From the NCBI GenBank assembly GCA_030430535.1, contig JAUIKY010000003.1:1-64000 (forward strand): a stretch of 64,000 nucleotides of DNA, given 5' to 3'. The position numbers were made by a program, and so were the translations under genes. Source of the DNA: Bacteroidia bacterium (GTDB taxonomy: Bacteria; Bacteroidota; Bacteroidia; Flavobacteriales; Flavobacteriaceae). Positions 26,113 to 33,980 of the stretch are shown in pieces; within the stretch, counting starts at the first letter, position 1; each line of letters begins with the position of its first letter. Below the pieces are notes generated by a model, which searched no databases, was not told where the DNA came from, and worked only from the letters and a program-made list of their open reading frames with translations.

Positions 26113-26460
26113 ATGTGCCAAAGCATAAAAACAATATCAAAAGGGAAAAATGGCGAATTGTCGTTATGCGTCAATTGTAAAATATATCATTTGGAATTCA
26201 ATAATTTGTATTTTGAATTTGATTACAGGCAGTACGTTCAGTTTAAAGAATACCTGAAAACTGTCGATGCTCAATTTTGGGAGTGCAAATATTCAGGTTC
26301 TTCTTTTAAAAGAAAAATACCCATACCTTCGGTTCAGCCGAATTTGGTATTGATGTTCAATAGGCAGGAAATAGAAGAATTAAAGGATTTGTTTTTTAGG
26401 CGGAAAGGCAAAATTCTGTTGAATGTTGACGATATTGACTACCAGTTTGTTTTAAACTGA
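26113..26460 (+). CDS. Small cysteine-containing protein, DUF6686-like
   Basis: 115 residues, no signal peptide or membrane segment. The N-terminus contains MCQSI and SLCVNCKIYHLEF, a short CxxC pair that could bind metal. I place it tentatively in DUF6686 from the overall pattern; function unknown. It follows the PepSY reductase by 39 bp and is probably the last gene of that operon. Its 3' end overlaps the convergent cvpA gene by nine bases, so no terminator fits between them. Confidence 0.65.
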   Translation: MCQSIKTISKGKNGELSLCVNCKIYHLEFNNLYFEFDYRQYVQFKEYLKTVDAQFWECKYSGSSFKRKIPIPSVQPNLVLMFNRQEIEELKDLFFRRKGKILLNVDDIDYQFVLN

Positions 26461-26979
26461 TTGAAGCATGTCGCTACCCGTCTCGTCTGAATCTTCATCA
26501 CTCTTTAAAATATTCGGAAAAATACTAGGCACCAGCGATTTTACGGGGCTGTAAAGCAAGGAGTCTTCCAAATCCTCTTCATTGGCAAAAGGCAGCGTGT
26601 TGTTCAATCGGTCGAAAACAATCAAAACCACACTTAAAACCAGGGCTATTTTCAGTGCGCCAAAAATTCCACCCAAAATTTTGTTGATGATGCCCAATGC
26701 GGCAAAATCGGCCAATTTGGTCAATGCTTTTCCGGCTAACGAAATAATCAAAATAATAATGATAAACGTTATGGCAAATGCAGAATATTTTATGGTGTTT
26801 TCGCTCCAATCGGTTTTGTCCTGTAAAAAATGGGCAACAAAATCGCTAAAATGAATGGCGCCGTAAACCCCAGCCACTAGTGCGATAAGCGAGGCTATTT
26901 CAACAAAAAGCCCTTTCATAAAACCACGCACCAACCCAAACAAAATTAAAGCCCCTAAAACAATATCTATTACGCCCAT
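26452..26979 (-). CDS. CvpA family membrane protein
   Basis: 175 residues, CvpA (colicin V production) family. Four membrane segments: IDIVLGALILFGLVRGFMKG, ASLIALVAGVYGAIHFSDF, ITFIIIILIISLAGKALT and a fourth at about residue 100-120 (LGGIFGALKIALVLSVVLIV). The DIVLGALILFGLVRGFMKGL start is typical of the family. The tail is acidic (KSDEDSDETGSDML). CvpA proteins are linked to envelope maintenance and purine-dependent colicin V production in E. coli; the role in Bacteroidota is not defined. It is divergent from the 27045 gene. Confidence 0.88.
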   Translation of the reverse strand: MGVIDIVLGALILFGLVRGFMKGLFVEIASLIALVAGVYGAIHFSDFVAHFLQDKTDWSENTIKYSAFAITFIIIILIISLAGKALTKLADFAALGIINKILGGIFGALKIALVLSVVLIVFDRLNNTLPFANEEDLEDSLLYSPVKSLVPSIFPNILKSDEDSDETGSDMLQSV

Positions 26980-26995
26980 AGTTAAATAATTTCAA

Positions 26996-27014
26996 CAAAT
27001 ATAAATTAACTTTG
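26996..27014. promoter_or_regulatory. Divergent -7 elements for cvpA and the 27045 gene
   Basis: TATATTTG on the minus strand (26996-27003) and TAACTTTG on the plus strand (27007-27014) both match TAnnTTTG exactly and stand almost back to back in a 65-bp divergent gap. No clear -33 partner could be assigned to either. Confidence 0.45.
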
Positions 27015-27044
27015 CAACTTTAACGTTTTATAGAAAATGAAAGT

Positions 27045-27401
27045 ATGGCTAGAGACGAGCAATTAAAGGAACGGTGGGATTTGGTGGTTGAAAAATTATC
27101 GGCGCAATTTGCCGATGGCGACACGATGGATCTCGATGCCATTATTTACCTTATTGGCGTGCAGGAATTGGGCCAATTGCACCGCAGTTTCAAAAAAGAT
27201 CAAAAACTCGATTTAATGCACATAGCCATTTGCAAACTTTTGGCGCCTTATGGCTACTACGAACTCGATTTTGTGGATGACGACGGTTGGCCGCATTACA
27301 AAACACTGGAAACCTTACCGCATTTAAAAGCCGGCGAGCAATCGGTGTTGATGAAAGAAGCTATTGTGAATTATTTTGTGGAAACGGAGTATATTGATTA
27401 A
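27045..27401 (+). CDS. Conserved hypothetical protein, acidic, cytosolic
   Basis: 118 residues, no signal or membrane segment; not assigned to a characterised family. It looks globular and conserved: an N-terminal helical part (QLKERWDLVVEKLSAQF), MDLDAIIYLIGVQELGQLH and an aromatic ELDFVDDDGWPHYKTLE segment. Short acidic proteins of this kind recur in Bacteroidota next to cvpA and pheS, from memory. It has its own promoter-like element and is followed 14 bp later by the nuclease-like gene. Confidence 0.7.
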   Translation: MARDEQLKERWDLVVEKLSAQFADGDTMDLDAIIYLIGVQELGQLHRSFKKDQKLDLMHIAICKLLAPYGYYELDFVDDDGWPHYKTLETLPHLKAGEQSVLMKEAIVNYFVETEYID

Positions 27402-27415
27402 ATGAAAGTTCTTGG

Positions 27416-27970
27416 ATGAAAAAAAGAAAGCTTAGTGAAGGTGAAAAATTTATTTCTGAATATTTTAAGTATTCAGGAATTGATTATGATTGCAATGTGA
27501 AGTTGAATGATTTAAAATATGACAATAAAGGTTATAGAGAACCCGATTTTTATCTGCCTAAGTATAAAACCTATGTTGAATTTAATGGTAAATGGAATAC
27601 TTCGGATGCAGAAAAACAAAGGTATAGAGAGAAAAAATCTGTGTACTATAAAAACAGAATCCCCTGTGTGTACCTTTTTCCTGAAAATTTAGGAATAATC
27701 GACTTTGTTTTTACAAACAGACTAATAAACGAAATGAAGAAGCATTCTCTTAAAAGAGAGCTTTTAAAGTTTCAGACTAAACGATTAATTGACGATAGGG
27801 GGTCGTTGTTTTTTTGGATTTTATTGTCAATATTCGTTCTGTTTGGTGATTTTACTTGGGAAGAAGATAGAGAAACGATTTTGTTCTTAATAGGCGTAAT
27901 TGGGTATCAATGTTACAGATTGGTAATTGGGGTTAGAAAATTTTACATAAAAAATGAGATACAATTTTAA
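27416..27970 (+). CDS. Putative membrane-anchored nuclease-fold protein
   Basis: 184 residues. The first 100 resemble a small PD-(D/E)xK/VSR-like nuclease fold: GYREPDFYLPKYKTYVEF with Pro43-Asp44, then Glu55 and Lys59 in VEFNGKW, followed by an RYREKKSVYYKNRIPCVYLF strand-helix-strand. The C-terminal part has two hydrophobic helices (FFWILLSIFVLFGDFTW and ILFLIGVIGYQCYRLVIGV), so it would be membrane-bound. The E-x3-K spacing is not the canonical ExK, so catalysis is uncertain. It sits between two conserved genes and looks like an accessory insertion. No close family recognised. Confidence 0.6.
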   Translation: MKKRKLSEGEKFISEYFKYSGIDYDCNVKLNDLKYDNKGYREPDFYLPKYKTYVEFNGKWNTSDAEKQRYREKKSVYYKNRIPCVYLFPENLGIIDFVFTNRLINEMKKHSLKRELLKFQTKRLIDDRGSLFFWILLSIFVLFGDFTWEEDRETILFLIGVIGYQCYRLVIGVRKFYIKNEIQF

Positions 27971-28019
27971 TATTCCAGAATAAAAATTTCAGAAAAAAAA
28001 TACTTCAAATAAAATATAT

Positions 28020-28027
28020 TAAATTTG
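28020..28027 (+). promoter_or_regulatory. Candidate -7 element of pheS (TAAATTTG)
   Basis: Exact TAnnTTTG match, 19 bases before the pheS ATG. It suggests pheS is transcribed independently of the nuclease-like gene upstream. No convincing -33 TTTG was found. Confidence 0.45.
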
Positions 28028-28046
28028 CCATCCTTTTTAAGATGTT

Positions 28047-29066
28047 ATGATAGAAAAGATTAAAGAACTTATTGACGAAGCCGAAGCGTTTAAAGCCCAA
28101 TCTAAAGAAGAGGTTGAAGCCTTCCGAATAAAATATTTGGGTTCGAAAGGTTTGTTGAAACAGTATTTTGCCGAGTTTAAAAATGTGGCGAACGACCAAA
28201 AAAAGGAATTTGGGCAAACCATTAACAAACTGAAAAAAACGGCCGAGGATAAAGTCAATGCCTTAAAAGAGGAGCTGGAAAGCAAAGAAGAGGTAAAAGG
28301 CATTTATGGCGATTTGTCCCGCCCGGGCGAATCGATCCAGATTGGTGCCCGCCATCCTATTTCTATTGTAAAAAATCAAATTATCGATATTTTTTCGCGC
28401 ATCGGTTTTAATGTGAGCGAGGGGCCGGAAATTGAAGACGATTGGCACAACTTTACGGCCTTGAACCTGCCAGAGTACCATCCGGCACGCGATATGCAGG
28501 ATACCTTTTTTATCCAAACCAATCCTGATATTTTGTTGCGTACCCACACCAGTTCGGTGCAGGTGCGTTATATGGAGAATAACAAACCGCCCATCCGAAC
28601 CATTTCTCCGGGAAGGGTGTATCGTAACGAGGCTATTTCGGCACGTTCACACTGTTTTTTCCATCAAGTGGAAGGCTTGTACATTGACAAGGATGTAAGC
28701 TTTGCCGATTTAAAACAAACGCTTCAGCATTTCACCACCGAAATGTTCGGAAAAAGCAAAATACGTTTGCGTCCAAGTTACTTCCCGTTTACCGAGCCAA
28801 GTGCCGAGGTGGATGTGTATTGGGGATTGGAAACCGAAATTGACTACCGAATTACTAAAGGTACCGGTTGGTTGGAAATTATGGGCTGCGGTATGGTAGA
28901 TCCTAACGTGCTTGAAAACTGTGGTATTGATTCTAAAGAATACTCTGGGTTTGCCTTCGGAATGGGAATAGACCGAATTGCTATGCTTTTGCACCAAATT
29001 GGCGATATTCGTTTATTGAGTGAAAACGACGTGCGATTCTTGGAGCAGTTTAAGAGCGCATTATAA
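28047..29066 (+). CDS. pheS: Phenylalanyl-tRNA synthetase alpha subunit
   Basis: 339 residues, the normal length. Class II aminoacyl-tRNA synthetase catalytic subunit: N-terminal coiled coil (about residues 1-90), then the motif-2 region GRVYRNEAISARSHCFFHQVEG, RPSYFPFTEPSAEVDVYW, GWLEIMGCGMVDPNVL and the motif-3 region FAFGMGIDRIAMLLHQIGD. It charges tRNA-Phe as an alpha2-beta2 enzyme with PheT, which is not in this window. Own promoter-like element upstream and a strong terminator downstream. Confidence 0.97.
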   Translation: MIEKIKELIDEAEAFKAQSKEEVEAFRIKYLGSKGLLKQYFAEFKNVANDQKKEFGQTINKLKKTAEDKVNALKEELESKEEVKGIYGDLSRPGESIQIGARHPISIVKNQIIDIFSRIGFNVSEGPEIEDDWHNFTALNLPEYHPARDMQDTFFIQTNPDILLRTHTSSVQVRYMENNKPPIRTISPGRVYRNEAISARSHCFFHQVEGLYIDKDVSFADLKQTLQHFTTEMFGKSKIRLRPSYFPFTEPSAEVDVYWGLETEIDYRITKGTGWLEIMGCGMVDPNVLENCGIDSKEYSGFAFGMGIDRIAMLLHQIGDIRLLSENDVRFLEQFKSAL

Positions 29067-29088
29067 AACATACTTCACATTAAACTTT

Positions 29089-29115
29089 GAGCCGATGGAA
29101 ACATCGGCTTTTTTT
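29089..29115 (+). terminator. Terminator after pheS
   Basis: Perfect stem GCCGATG / CATCGGC with a GAAA tetraloop, followed by seven T residues. Confidence 0.93.
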
Positions 29116-29138
29116 ATTTAACAATCTTTTAACTTCGT

Positions 29139-29162
29139 TTGGTTCGGTCTGTTCCGAACCAA
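29139..29162. promoter_or_regulatory. Perfect 9-bp-arm palindrome, probable operator of the efflux operon
   Basis: TTGGTTCGG, spacer TCTGTT, CCGAACCAA: a perfect inverted repeat of 24 bp. It lies just after the pheS terminator and 27 bp before the regulator's ATG, immediately upstream of a TATTTTTG -7-like element at 29167-29174. This is the expected place for a repressor site, and the first gene downstream is a MarR/GbsR-type regulator, so autoregulation is likely. The match of site to protein is inference. Confidence 0.65.
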
Positions 29163-29189
29163 TCTATATTTTTGCAACGTAAAATTAAA

Positions 29190-29684
29190 ATGAAGATGAA
29201 TCAAGCAGAAAAAAGAAAGTGCGAACTGGTTGAAAAACTGGGGATTTTCTTAGAGAAAAAAGAGCAAATGGCACCAGTGGCTGCTCGAATTTTTTCTTAT
29301 GTGATTTTAACCGGAAAACAAGGCACAACCTTCGAAGATTTGGTGTCCAATCTTTGCGCGAGCAAGAGCACCATTTCTACACACTTAAACCACTTGCAGG
29401 ATTTAAAGAAATTGAGCTATTTCACTAAAACGGGTGACAGAAAAAAATATTTCATCATTAATAGCGATACCATGCTTCAAGGTATCAGTAGTATGGTGGA
29501 AGAGTGGAAAAGTGAAAGAGAATTACACATCGAAATTAAGGCCTACAAGGAAGAAGTCAATAAAACTTTGGAAGAAGAAAACAAATTCGAACTCGGTTTT
29601 CACGACAGCTTTATCCATTTCTTGGACGGCGCTATCTCATCAATAATCAAGTTAAAGGAAACGATAATCAATAATAAACACTAA
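29190..29684 (+). CDS. GbsR/MarR-type winged-helix regulator
   Basis: 164 residues from ATG 29190 (a TTG at 29139 would start inside the palindrome and is rejected). GbsR/MarR family: the first 100 residues are a winged helix with the recognition region FEDLVSNLCASKSTISTHLN and wing KKLSYFTKTGDRKKYFIIN, and the C-terminal 60 residues are helical for dimerisation. It is the first gene of the RND efflux operon, 13 bp before the adaptor gene. It probably represses the operon by binding the palindrome upstream and releases on a drug or metabolite signal; ligand unknown. Confidence 0.85.
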   Translation: MKMNQAEKRKCELVEKLGIFLEKKEQMAPVAARIFSYVILTGKQGTTFEDLVSNLCASKSTISTHLNHLQDLKKLSYFTKTGDRKKYFIINSDTMLQGISSMVEEWKSERELHIEIKAYKEEVNKTLEEENKFELGFHDSFIHFLDGAISSIIKLKETIINNKH

Positions 29685-29697
29685 TCAATTCATAAAA

Positions 29698-30822
29698 ATG
29701 ATACATTCAAAAATATACAGTTTTGCTATTCTTGGTATGGTGGCGGTACTGTTTGCTAGCTGCAAAGAAGAGCAACAACAGGCACCACAGCAACAGGCCT
29801 TGTCATTGGCGGTAACTGAAGTTCCGCAGAAAAACGTAACAGCTTACACGACCTACCCAACCACTATTGAAGGCACGATAAACAGTGAAGTACGTGCCAA
29901 GGTTTCTGGGTATATCCAAAAAGTTTTGGTTGATGAAGGGCAAAAAGTGAGAAAAGGCCAAGCTTTGTTTAAACTGGAAACCCAATCGTTAAGCCAAGAT
30001 GCCGAAGCCGCCAAAGCCCGTGTGAATGTAGCCCAAGTTGAGGTAAATAAATTAAAGCCTCTGGTTGAAAAAAATATTATTAGCGAGGTGCAGTTGGAAA
30101 CCGCCAAAGCCAACTTGGCACAGGCCAAAAGCACCTACAATAGCGTGGTGGCTAATATTGGTTATGCCACGGTAACGAGTCCGGTGGATGGCTTTGTAGG
30201 GGCGATTCCGTATCGCGAAGGGTCTTTGGTAAGTGCTACCAGTGCAAAACCATTAACAACAGTGGCTAGCATTGAAAGGGTATTCGCTTATTTTTCAATG
30301 AACGAAACCGAATATTTGGATTTCCTTCAACAAACTGAAGGCAAAACACTTCAAGATAAAATTGAAAATTTCCCAAAAGTAGAGTTGTTGTTGGCGAACG
30401 GACAAACCTACGAGCAAAAAGGGACCATTGAAACCGTAACCGGGCAAATTGATGCGAATACCGGAACGGTGAGTTTTAGAGCGGTTTTCGATAACCCGAA
30501 TATGTTATTGACCAACGGAAACAGCGGCACCGTTAAAATCCCAAATACCTACGAAAACGTTTTGGTGGTACCACAATCGGCCACTTACGAGCAGCAGGGG
30601 CAAACCTATGTATATACTGTTGGCGAGGACAATGCGGCGACTTCAACCTTAGTCACCGTTAAAGACAAAACTGACCTATTTTACATTGTGAATTCTGGCG
30701 TGAAAGCAGGCGATTTAATCGTAGTAAAAGGCATTGGCAAATTGAGAAATGGCACGCCAATACAGCCACAAAAAGTAGCTTTCGATAGTATTGTGAAGCC
30801 TATAAAGCCCCTATTCCAATAA
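29698..30822 (+). CDS. RND efflux periplasmic adaptor (membrane fusion protein)
   Basis: 374 residues, HlyD/AcrA family. Lipoprotein signal with lipobox LFASC. Lipoyl-like halves surround a short coiled coil: VRAKVSGYIQKVLVDEGQKV (residues about 63-82 carry the VSGYI-x-GQ-x-V pattern), then VEKNIISEVQLETAKANLAQ and GYATVTSPVDGFVGAIPYRE; a beta-barrel and membrane-proximal domain follow. It bridges the RND pump and the outer-membrane channel encoded by the next two genes. 18 bp separate it from the pump gene. Confidence 0.93.
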   Translation: MIHSKIYSFAILGMVAVLFASCKEEQQQAPQQQALSLAVTEVPQKNVTAYTTYPTTIEGTINSEVRAKVSGYIQKVLVDEGQKVRKGQALFKLETQSLSQDAEAAKARVNVAQVEVNKLKPLVEKNIISEVQLETAKANLAQAKSTYNSVVANIGYATVTSPVDGFVGAIPYREGSLVSATSAKPLTTVASIERVFAYFSMNETEYLDFLQQTEGKTLQDKIENFPKVELLLANGQTYEQKGTIETVTGQIDANTGTVSFRAVFDNPNMLLTNGNSGTVKIPNTYENVLVVPQSATYEQQGQTYVYTVGEDNAATSTLVTVKDKTDLFYIVNSGVKAGDLIVVKGIGKLRNGTPIQPQKVAFDSIVKPIKPLFQ

Positions 30823-30840
30823 CAATTTACAGTATAAATT

Positions 30841-33800
30841 ATGTTAAAAACATTTATAGAAAGACCGGTACTTTCTACCGTGATTTCCATCATAATCGTC
30901 ATTTTGGGTATTTTGGGGTATTCAGCTTTACCTGTTGAACAGTACCCGGACATTGCACCACCAACTATTCAGGTGAATGCCACCTATCCCGGAGCCAGTG
31001 CCGAAACCATTTTAGAAAGTGTGATCATTCCTATTGAAGAGCAGATTAACGGTGTTGAAGGGATGACTTATATGACGTCTTCGGCCGCCAATAACGGTAC
31101 GGCAAACATTACTGTGTATTTCGATCAGGAAATGGATCCGGACATTGCTGCAGTAAACGTACAAAATCGTGTGGCGCGTGCCAATCCGTTGTTGCCACAA
31201 GAGGTAATCCAAACAGGAGTTACCACGCAAAAGCAGCAAACATCAGCCTTGATGTTCTTGTCTGTGTATTCAACAAGCGAAGATTACAACGCCACCTTTG
31301 TTCAGAATTACTTGAAAATTAACGTAATTCCTGCTTTGCAAAGGGTAAATGGTGTGGGTAATGTAAATGTATTTTCCAACCAGGATTATGCGATGCGCGT
31401 GTGGTTAAAACCCGAAAAATTAGCAGCCTATAATTTGGTGCCTTCCGAAGTTACCGCGGCGCTAAGAGAGCAAAGTTTAGAGGCTTCAGCAGGATCTTTG
31501 GGGCAAAACGACGGACAATCATTTTCGTATAACATCAAATATAGCGGACGTTTTAAAACCGAAAAGCAATACGAAGACATCATTATTAAGGCTTTGGATA
31601 ATGGTGAATATCTGCGATTAAAAGATGTTGCCAAAATTGAATTGGATGCCCAAGGTTACGACTCGTACGGATTTACCGAAGGCCATCCCAGTGTGAATAT
31701 GGGTATTTACCAAACGGCGGGCTCGAATGCGCAGGAAATCATTGAAAATATTAAATCGGAATTGAACCGTTTGTCGCAAGATTTTCCAGAGGGTATTGAG
31801 TACACAATTAACTACGATACCAACAATTTCTTAACAGCATCAATGAACAAAGTGCGTAATACTTTAATTGAGGCGTTCCTTTTGGTATTTTTGGTGGTGT
31901 TCATATTTCTTCAGGATTTCCGTTCTACTTTAATTCCGGCCATTGCCGTTCCGGTGGCTATTGTGGGAACGTTTTTCTTCCTGAATATTTTTGGGTATTC
32001 CATCAACTTATTAACCCTGTTCGCTTTAGTGTTAGCTATTGGTATTGTGGTTGATGATGCGATTGTTGTGGTTGAAGCGGTTCACGCCAAAATAGACGAA
32101 GGCGCTAAAAGTGCCAAGACCGCTACGTTGGATGCCATGCATGAAATTTCGGGAGCTATTATTTCGATTACTTTGGTAATGGCAGCTGTGTTTATTCCGG
32201 TAACTTTTATTCAAGGGCCGACCGGGGTGTTTTACGAACAATTTGGGGTGACGTTGATTGTGGCGATTTTAATTTCGGCCGTTAACGCCTTAACCTTAAG
32301 TCCGGCGCTTTGTGCCTTGTTTTTGAAAGGTCACGACGAGCACGAAAACAGCAACAAAAGCTTTTTACAGAAGTTTTACGATAAATTCAACGCTGGTTTT
32401 AACGCTACAACCGAGCGCTACGGAAAATCATTAGCTTTCTTATACAAAAACAAATGGATAACAGGTGCGTTGTTGGCGCTTTCGGGAGTTGGTATTTGGT
32501 GGGCAGCAAGCACAACGCCAACAGGGTTTGTGCCTAACGAAGATCGTGGAATTATCTTTATGAATATTGAATTGCCAGCTGGTGCTTCTATGGATAGAAC
32601 CCACGTAGTAACTCGAGAGTTGTACGAGAAAGCAAGCCGAATTCCGGGTGTTAGAGGGGTAACGGTAATTAACGGTAGAAGTTTGATAAGTGGTGCGGGA
32701 ACCAACTACGGATTAGGTTTCGTGAAATTGGATGATTGGGATGAAAGAGAAACTGATGATTTATCATCGAACGCCATTGTTGGAAAACTTTTCGGAATTG
32801 CAGCCACCATTCCCGATGCCAATATTATTTTCTTTGCACCGCCAAGTATCCCTGGCTTCGGACTTTCAGGTGGTTTTGAAGTGAATTTAATGGATAAATC
32901 TGGTGGAAGCTTTGAAGAACTCGATGCAGCCACACAGCAGTTTATTGGTAATTTGATGAAGCATCCCGAAATTCAGTATGGGCAATCATCTTTCAATACC
33001 AAATATCCGCAATACGAAATGGATATTGATGTGCCCTTAGCAAAAAAATATGGAGTTTCGGTAAGCAGTATTTTCTCAACTTTGCAAGGCTATATTGGAG
33101 GTGTTTATGCTGCCGATTTTGCGCGCTTCGGTAAGCAATACCGTGTGTATGTTCAGGCGCAACCCGAAGATAGGAGTGATGCCAGTTCCCTAAACGAATT
33201 GTATATAAAAACGGGTAGTGGAGATATGGCGCCCATAACTCAGTTTGTTAATTTAAAACGAGTGTATGGGCCACAATCAGTAACGCGTTTCAACCTTTAT
33301 AATTCGGCAAAAATTAGCGGAGCTTCCAACCCGGGATTCAGTACAGGTGATGCCATTGCCATTGTTCAGGAAGAAATTAAAAATCTGCCAAGCAATTACG
33401 ATGTGGCGTACTCTGGTTTATCGCGAGAAGAGGTTAGCGCAGGAAACCAAACCGTTGTTATTTTCTTGTTGGTAATTGTGTTTGTGTATTTTTTATTGGC
33501 CGCACAGTACGAGAGTTATCTGTTGCCATTGTCGGTGATATTTTCACTGCCGTTAGGGGTATTTGGTGCCTTCTTTTCAACCAAAATGATGGGACTGGAA
33601 AACAATATCTACTTCCAAATAGCACTCATAATGCTGGTAGGGCTGTTGGCTAAAAACGCCATTCTTATTGTTGAATTTGCTGTACAGCGACGTCGCCACG
33701 GCGAAAGTTTGGTCGATGCCGCCATTCACGGAGCCAAAGCACGTTTACGTCCTATTTTAATGACCTCATTTGCCTTTATTTTAGGATTGATGCCACTGGT

Positions 33801-33975
33801 GTTGGCCAAAGGTGTGGGTGCCGAAGGGAATAATTCCATTGGTACGGGTGCTGCTGGCGGAATGTTGATCGGTACCATTTTGGGAGTGTTTGTTATTCCT
33901 ATTTTGTTCATCCTTTTCCAATGGTTACAGGAAAAAGTGTCGCGTAAACCCGTTGTTGAAACTAAAGAAGCTTAA
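30841..33975 (+). CDS. RND efflux pump, HAE1 type
   Basis: 1044 residues, full length for an AcrB-type pump. N-terminal helix TFIERPVLSTVISIIIVILG; the proton-relay aspartates are in TM4 (LAIGIVVDDAIVVVEAVH); the other signatures SPALCALFLKG, FFSTKMMGLENNIYFQI, AVQRRRHGESLVDAAI and RPILMTSFAFILGLMPL are intact. Two large periplasmic loops lie between TM1/2 and TM7/8. Such pumps export drugs, dyes or bile-like amphiphiles using proton flux; the substrate is not predictable here. Part of an operon with adaptor and OMF. Confidence 0.96.
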   Translation: MLKTFIERPVLSTVISIIIVILGILGYSALPVEQYPDIAPPTIQVNATYPGASAETILESVIIPIEEQINGVEGMTYMTSSAANNGTANITVYFDQEMDPDIAAVNVQNRVARANPLLPQEVIQTGVTTQKQQTSALMFLSVYSTSEDYNATFVQNYLKINVIPALQRVNGVGNVNVFSNQDYAMRVWLKPEKLAAYNLVPSEVTAALREQSLEASAGSLGQNDGQSFSYNIKYSGRFKTEKQYEDIIIKALDNGEYLRLKDVAKIELDAQGYDSYGFTEGHPSVNMGIYQTAGSNAQEIIENIKSELNRLSQDFPEGIEYTINYDTNNFLTASMNKVRNTLIEAFLLVFLVVFIFLQDFRSTLIPAIAVPVAIVGTFFFLNIFGYSINLLTLFALVLAIGIVVDDAIVVVEAVHAKIDEGAKSAKTATLDAMHEISGAIISITLVMAAVFIPVTFIQGPTGVFYEQFGVTLIVAILISAVNALTLSPALCALFLKGHDEHENSNKSFLQKFYDKFNAGFNATTERYGKSLAFLYKNKWITGALLALSGVGIWWAASTTPTGFVPNEDRGIIFMNIELPAGASMDRTHVVTRELYEKASRIPGVRGVTVINGRSLISGAGTNYGLGFVKLDDWDERETDDLSSNAIVGKLFGIAATIPDANIIFFAPPSIPGFGLSGGFEVNLMDKSGGSFEELDAATQQFIGNLMKHPEIQYGQSSFNTKYPQYEMDIDVPLAKKYGVSVSSIFSTLQGYIGGVYAADFARFGKQYRVYVQAQPEDRSDASSLNELYIKTGSGDMAPITQFVNLKRVYGPQSVTRFNLYNSAKISGASNPGFSTGDAIAIVQEEIKNLPSNYDVAYSGLSREEVSAGNQTVVIFLLVIVFVYFLLAAQYESYLLPLSVIFSLPLGVFGAFFSTKMMGLENNIYFQIALIMLVGLLAKNAILIVEFAVQRRRHGESLVDAAIHGAKARLRPILMTSFAFILGLMPLVLAKGVGAEGNNSIGTGAAGGMLIGTILGVFVIPILFILFQWLQEKVSRKPVVETKEA

Positions 33976-33980
33976 AATTT

